DNA of 64,000 nucleotides. Source: Maribellus maritimus (GTDB lineage Bacteria; Bacteroidota; Bacteroidia; Bacteroidales; Prolixibacteraceae). The DNA lies in the NCBI RefSeq assembly GCF_022267315.1, contig NZ_JAIKLE010000001.1, forward strand, positions 124,001 through 188,000, in the 5' to 3' direction. A model generated the notes under the pieces. That model searched no databases, was not told the origin of the DNA, and saw nothing but the letters and a program-made list of their open reading frames with translations. Position 1 is the first letter of the stretch; each line of letters opens with the position of its first letter. Shown piece by piece: positions 62,972 to 64,000 of this stretch. The position numbers and the translations under genes were made by a program.

Positions 62972-63150
62972 ATGGCACAATGCCACTGTTTGTTTTTGCA
63001 TCAGAATCGCTTTGGGCAAAATGCCATGGTTTTACTTTTTGTATTTTTAGCTCATGGCACGGTGCCACGCATCCACTTTTTTGCAGGAAAAGGAATGGCA
63101 CTTTGCCACCTCTTTGTTTTTCTCCGCAGCAGATAACAGCACCATGCCAC
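62972..63150. repeat. Array of five palindromic elements at exact 41-bp spacing
   Basis: Five copies of a 15-base element begin at 62972, 63013, 63054, 63095 and 63136, each exactly 41 bases apart. Consensus is ATGGCACNNTGCCAC, containing the inverted repeat TGGCA-N3-TGCCA. Copies 1, 3 and 4 are exact outside the two free bases; copy 2 (TGGGCAAAATGCCAT) and copy 5 (ACAGCACCATGCCAC) vary mainly in the left half. The 26-base intervals differ from each other but all have T at interval positions 9-11, within a run of at least five Ts. 41 is not a multiple of three and both strands' frames are broken by it, so the array is non-coding. Confidence 0.85.
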
Positions 63151-63558
63151 ACTATATTTTTAAAGCCACAACAATCCTTGTTCCTGTTTTTTTGAAATTA
63201 TGATTACTTTTAAAAGGCAATACATAAAAACTACCGGAACCATTGAACACAACTTTTGCAAATAACAAATGCCCCAACTCCCCAGTCCCCACATTTAAAA
63301 AACAGAATAACAATATTTTACAAGAATACATTATAATAAGATATATGTTGCAATGTATTACGTGCGTTGTGTTTAATTGTAAAAAAGTGCAACACGAATA
63401 ATCTTGAGTAAAACAATTTTCGTCTGACAAGTGAAATTTAATAAAAAAATGTACTGAATTTATGTAGTAAATTTTCTGACTGACTAAAAACAAAGATTGG
63501 AGTAATAAATCATTGTCGACTGAACAACGAATCTCAATCGACAAAAAATAAATTTGAT
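63151..63558. other. AT-rich intergenic region with two small inverted repeats
   Basis: Between the array and the PH-domain gene. The 147-codon minus-strand frame at 63152-63595 is rich in Tyr, Phe, Cys and Ser and matches no family, so it is not called. Two inverted repeats are present: AATACATT (63325-63332) with AATGTATT (63352-63359), and TTGTCGA (63513-63519) with TCGACAA (63538-63544), the second directly upstream of the next gene and a possible operator. Confidence 0.4.
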
Positions 63559-64000
63559 ATGAATAGTAAATTTTCTTGCAAAAAGAGTCGCTCATTTGGA
63601 GAATTTTTAATCACCGTTAGTTTATTTATTACGTTGGTCGCTTTTGGACTACCAGTCATCCTTAAAGACACAATTGATTTAGTGGCGTTTATTGTATCAA
63701 GTCTGTTCATTTTAATAACAATAGGATTATTTTTATGGTTATGGTTTGGTACTTATTACATAATTGACAATGAAATACTAATTGCGAAATTTGGACCACT
63801 TACCTGGAAAGTTCCCATTAATGAAATATCATTCATTCGGTTGAATCAAGAAACAATTGGAGGAACGTGGAAACTGACTTTATCATGGAAATGCATTGAG
63901 TTAAAATACAAAAAGCCTCGTTCAATATTCATTTCTCCAAATAATCAGAGTGTTTTTATAGATAGGTTAGTTAAAATAAATCCTCAAATTGAGATTAAAC
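63559..64000 (+). CDS. PH-domain membrane protein (partial, runs off the window)
   Basis: First 147 residues of a protein cut by the window edge. Two hydrophobic helices (FGEFLITVSLFITLVAFGLP and VAFIVSSLFILITIGLFLWL) are followed by a domain with YYIIDNEILIAKFGPLTWKV and ISPNNQSVFIDRLVKINPQI, the pattern of the bacterial PH-domain family of short membrane proteins (PF06713, DUF1200 type). ATG 63559 is the first in frame. Function unknown; typical full length is about 150 residues, so little is missing. Confidence 0.75.
   Translation, partial: MNSKFSCKKSRSFGEFLITVSLFITLVAFGLPVILKDTIDLVAFIVSSLFILITIGLFLWLWFGTYYIIDNEILIAKFGPLTWKVPINEISFIRLNQETIGGTWKLTLSWKCIELKYKKPRSIFISPNNQSVFIDRLVKINPQIEIK

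Noticed and set aside
62972-63150. CRISPR array
   Set aside because: The conserved core is only 15 bases, two of five copies are degenerate, the intervals share T-tracts, and no cas genes are present.
62937-63195. Open frames on both strands across the 41-bp array
   Set aside because: The repeat unit is not a multiple of three, so the palindrome is read in different frames in successive units; the proteins have no family resemblance and are chance frames.
63152-63595. 147-codon minus-strand frame
   Set aside because: Composition (Tyr, Phe, Cys, Ser, Ile) is typical of translated AT-rich non-coding DNA, and it overlaps the supported PH-domain gene start.
1-64000. tRNA, rRNA, insertion sequences, prophage or integrase genes
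   Set aside because: None was recognised on either strand; the pRiA4b ORF-3-like gene at 114 is a common chromosomal family and not evidence of a plasmid or transposon.

Overview
The window reads as chromosomal DNA of a member of the Bacteroidota. The supporting signs are the AT-rich composition, the scarcity of Shine-Dalgarno sequences, several matches to the Bacteroidota -7 promoter element TAnnTTTG, and lineage-typical genes (DUF4831, DUF6261, TPM/LemA operon, fused ResB-CcsA, T9SS-style lineage context). The mix of secreted carbohydrate enzymes, two POT peptide transporters and a squalene-cyclase-like cluster suits a Marinilabiliales/Prolixibacteraceae-like organism; that placement is inference, since no rRNA is present. 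I found no tRNA, rRNA, CRISPR array, insertion sequence or prophage.

Layout. 1-10.2 kb (+ strand) is housekeeping: a pRiA4b ORF-3-like protein, miaA and a NUDIX hydrolase, gmhA with a frameshifted gmhB and a bifunctional Rel/SpoT enzyme, a Fur-family regulator, purA, nicotinate phosphoribosyltransferase and a D-threonine-aldolase-like enzyme. 10.4-14.1 kb holds a VanH-like D-2-hydroxyacid dehydrogenase and a secreted dipeptidyl peptidase IV. 14.8-22.6 kb (- strand) is a tight seven-gene operon: an Fe-S protein, a radical SAM enzyme, a DUF116-polyprenyl synthase fusion, a terpenoid-cyclase-fold protein, an ABC permease and ATPase, and a class-II cyclase with a DGDD motif. It looks like a complete make-cyclise-transport pathway for an unknown isoprenoid and is one of the two main candidates for an undescribed system.

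22.7-32 kb carries small enzymes, PepD, two POT transporters flanking DUF4831 and the NAD(P)HX repair enzyme, and a receiver domain tethered to the membrane. 32-41 kb is a carbohydrate region: a secreted esterase, a five-bladed-propeller glycosidase, two secreted TIM-barrel epimerases, a lipoprotein TIM-barrel hydrolase, a GH140-like protein and a decayed PL11 rhamnogalacturonan lyase. No SusC/SusD pair is present. 41-51 kb holds a Cu/Zn-efflux-type permease with its partner, a PhoD phosphatase, an acyl-CoA ligase and a giant ResB-CcsA cytochrome c biogenesis protein. 51-62 kb returns to housekeeping: alaS, an M23 peptidase, MerR, NIF3, a zinc-ribbon coiled-coil protein, the LemA/TPM operon and urocanate hydratase.

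The last 2 kb hold the other main candidate: a DUF6261 gene (with a one-base frameshift) whose 5' side carries five palindromic TGGCA-N3-TGCCA elements placed exactly 41 bp apart, each followed by a T-tract. The array is non-coding and unlike CRISPR. The window ends inside a PH-domain membrane protein.

Two genes (gmhB, DUF6261) are each broken by a single missing base while the protein sequence on both sides remains intact, so sequencing error must be excluded before calling them pseudogenes.
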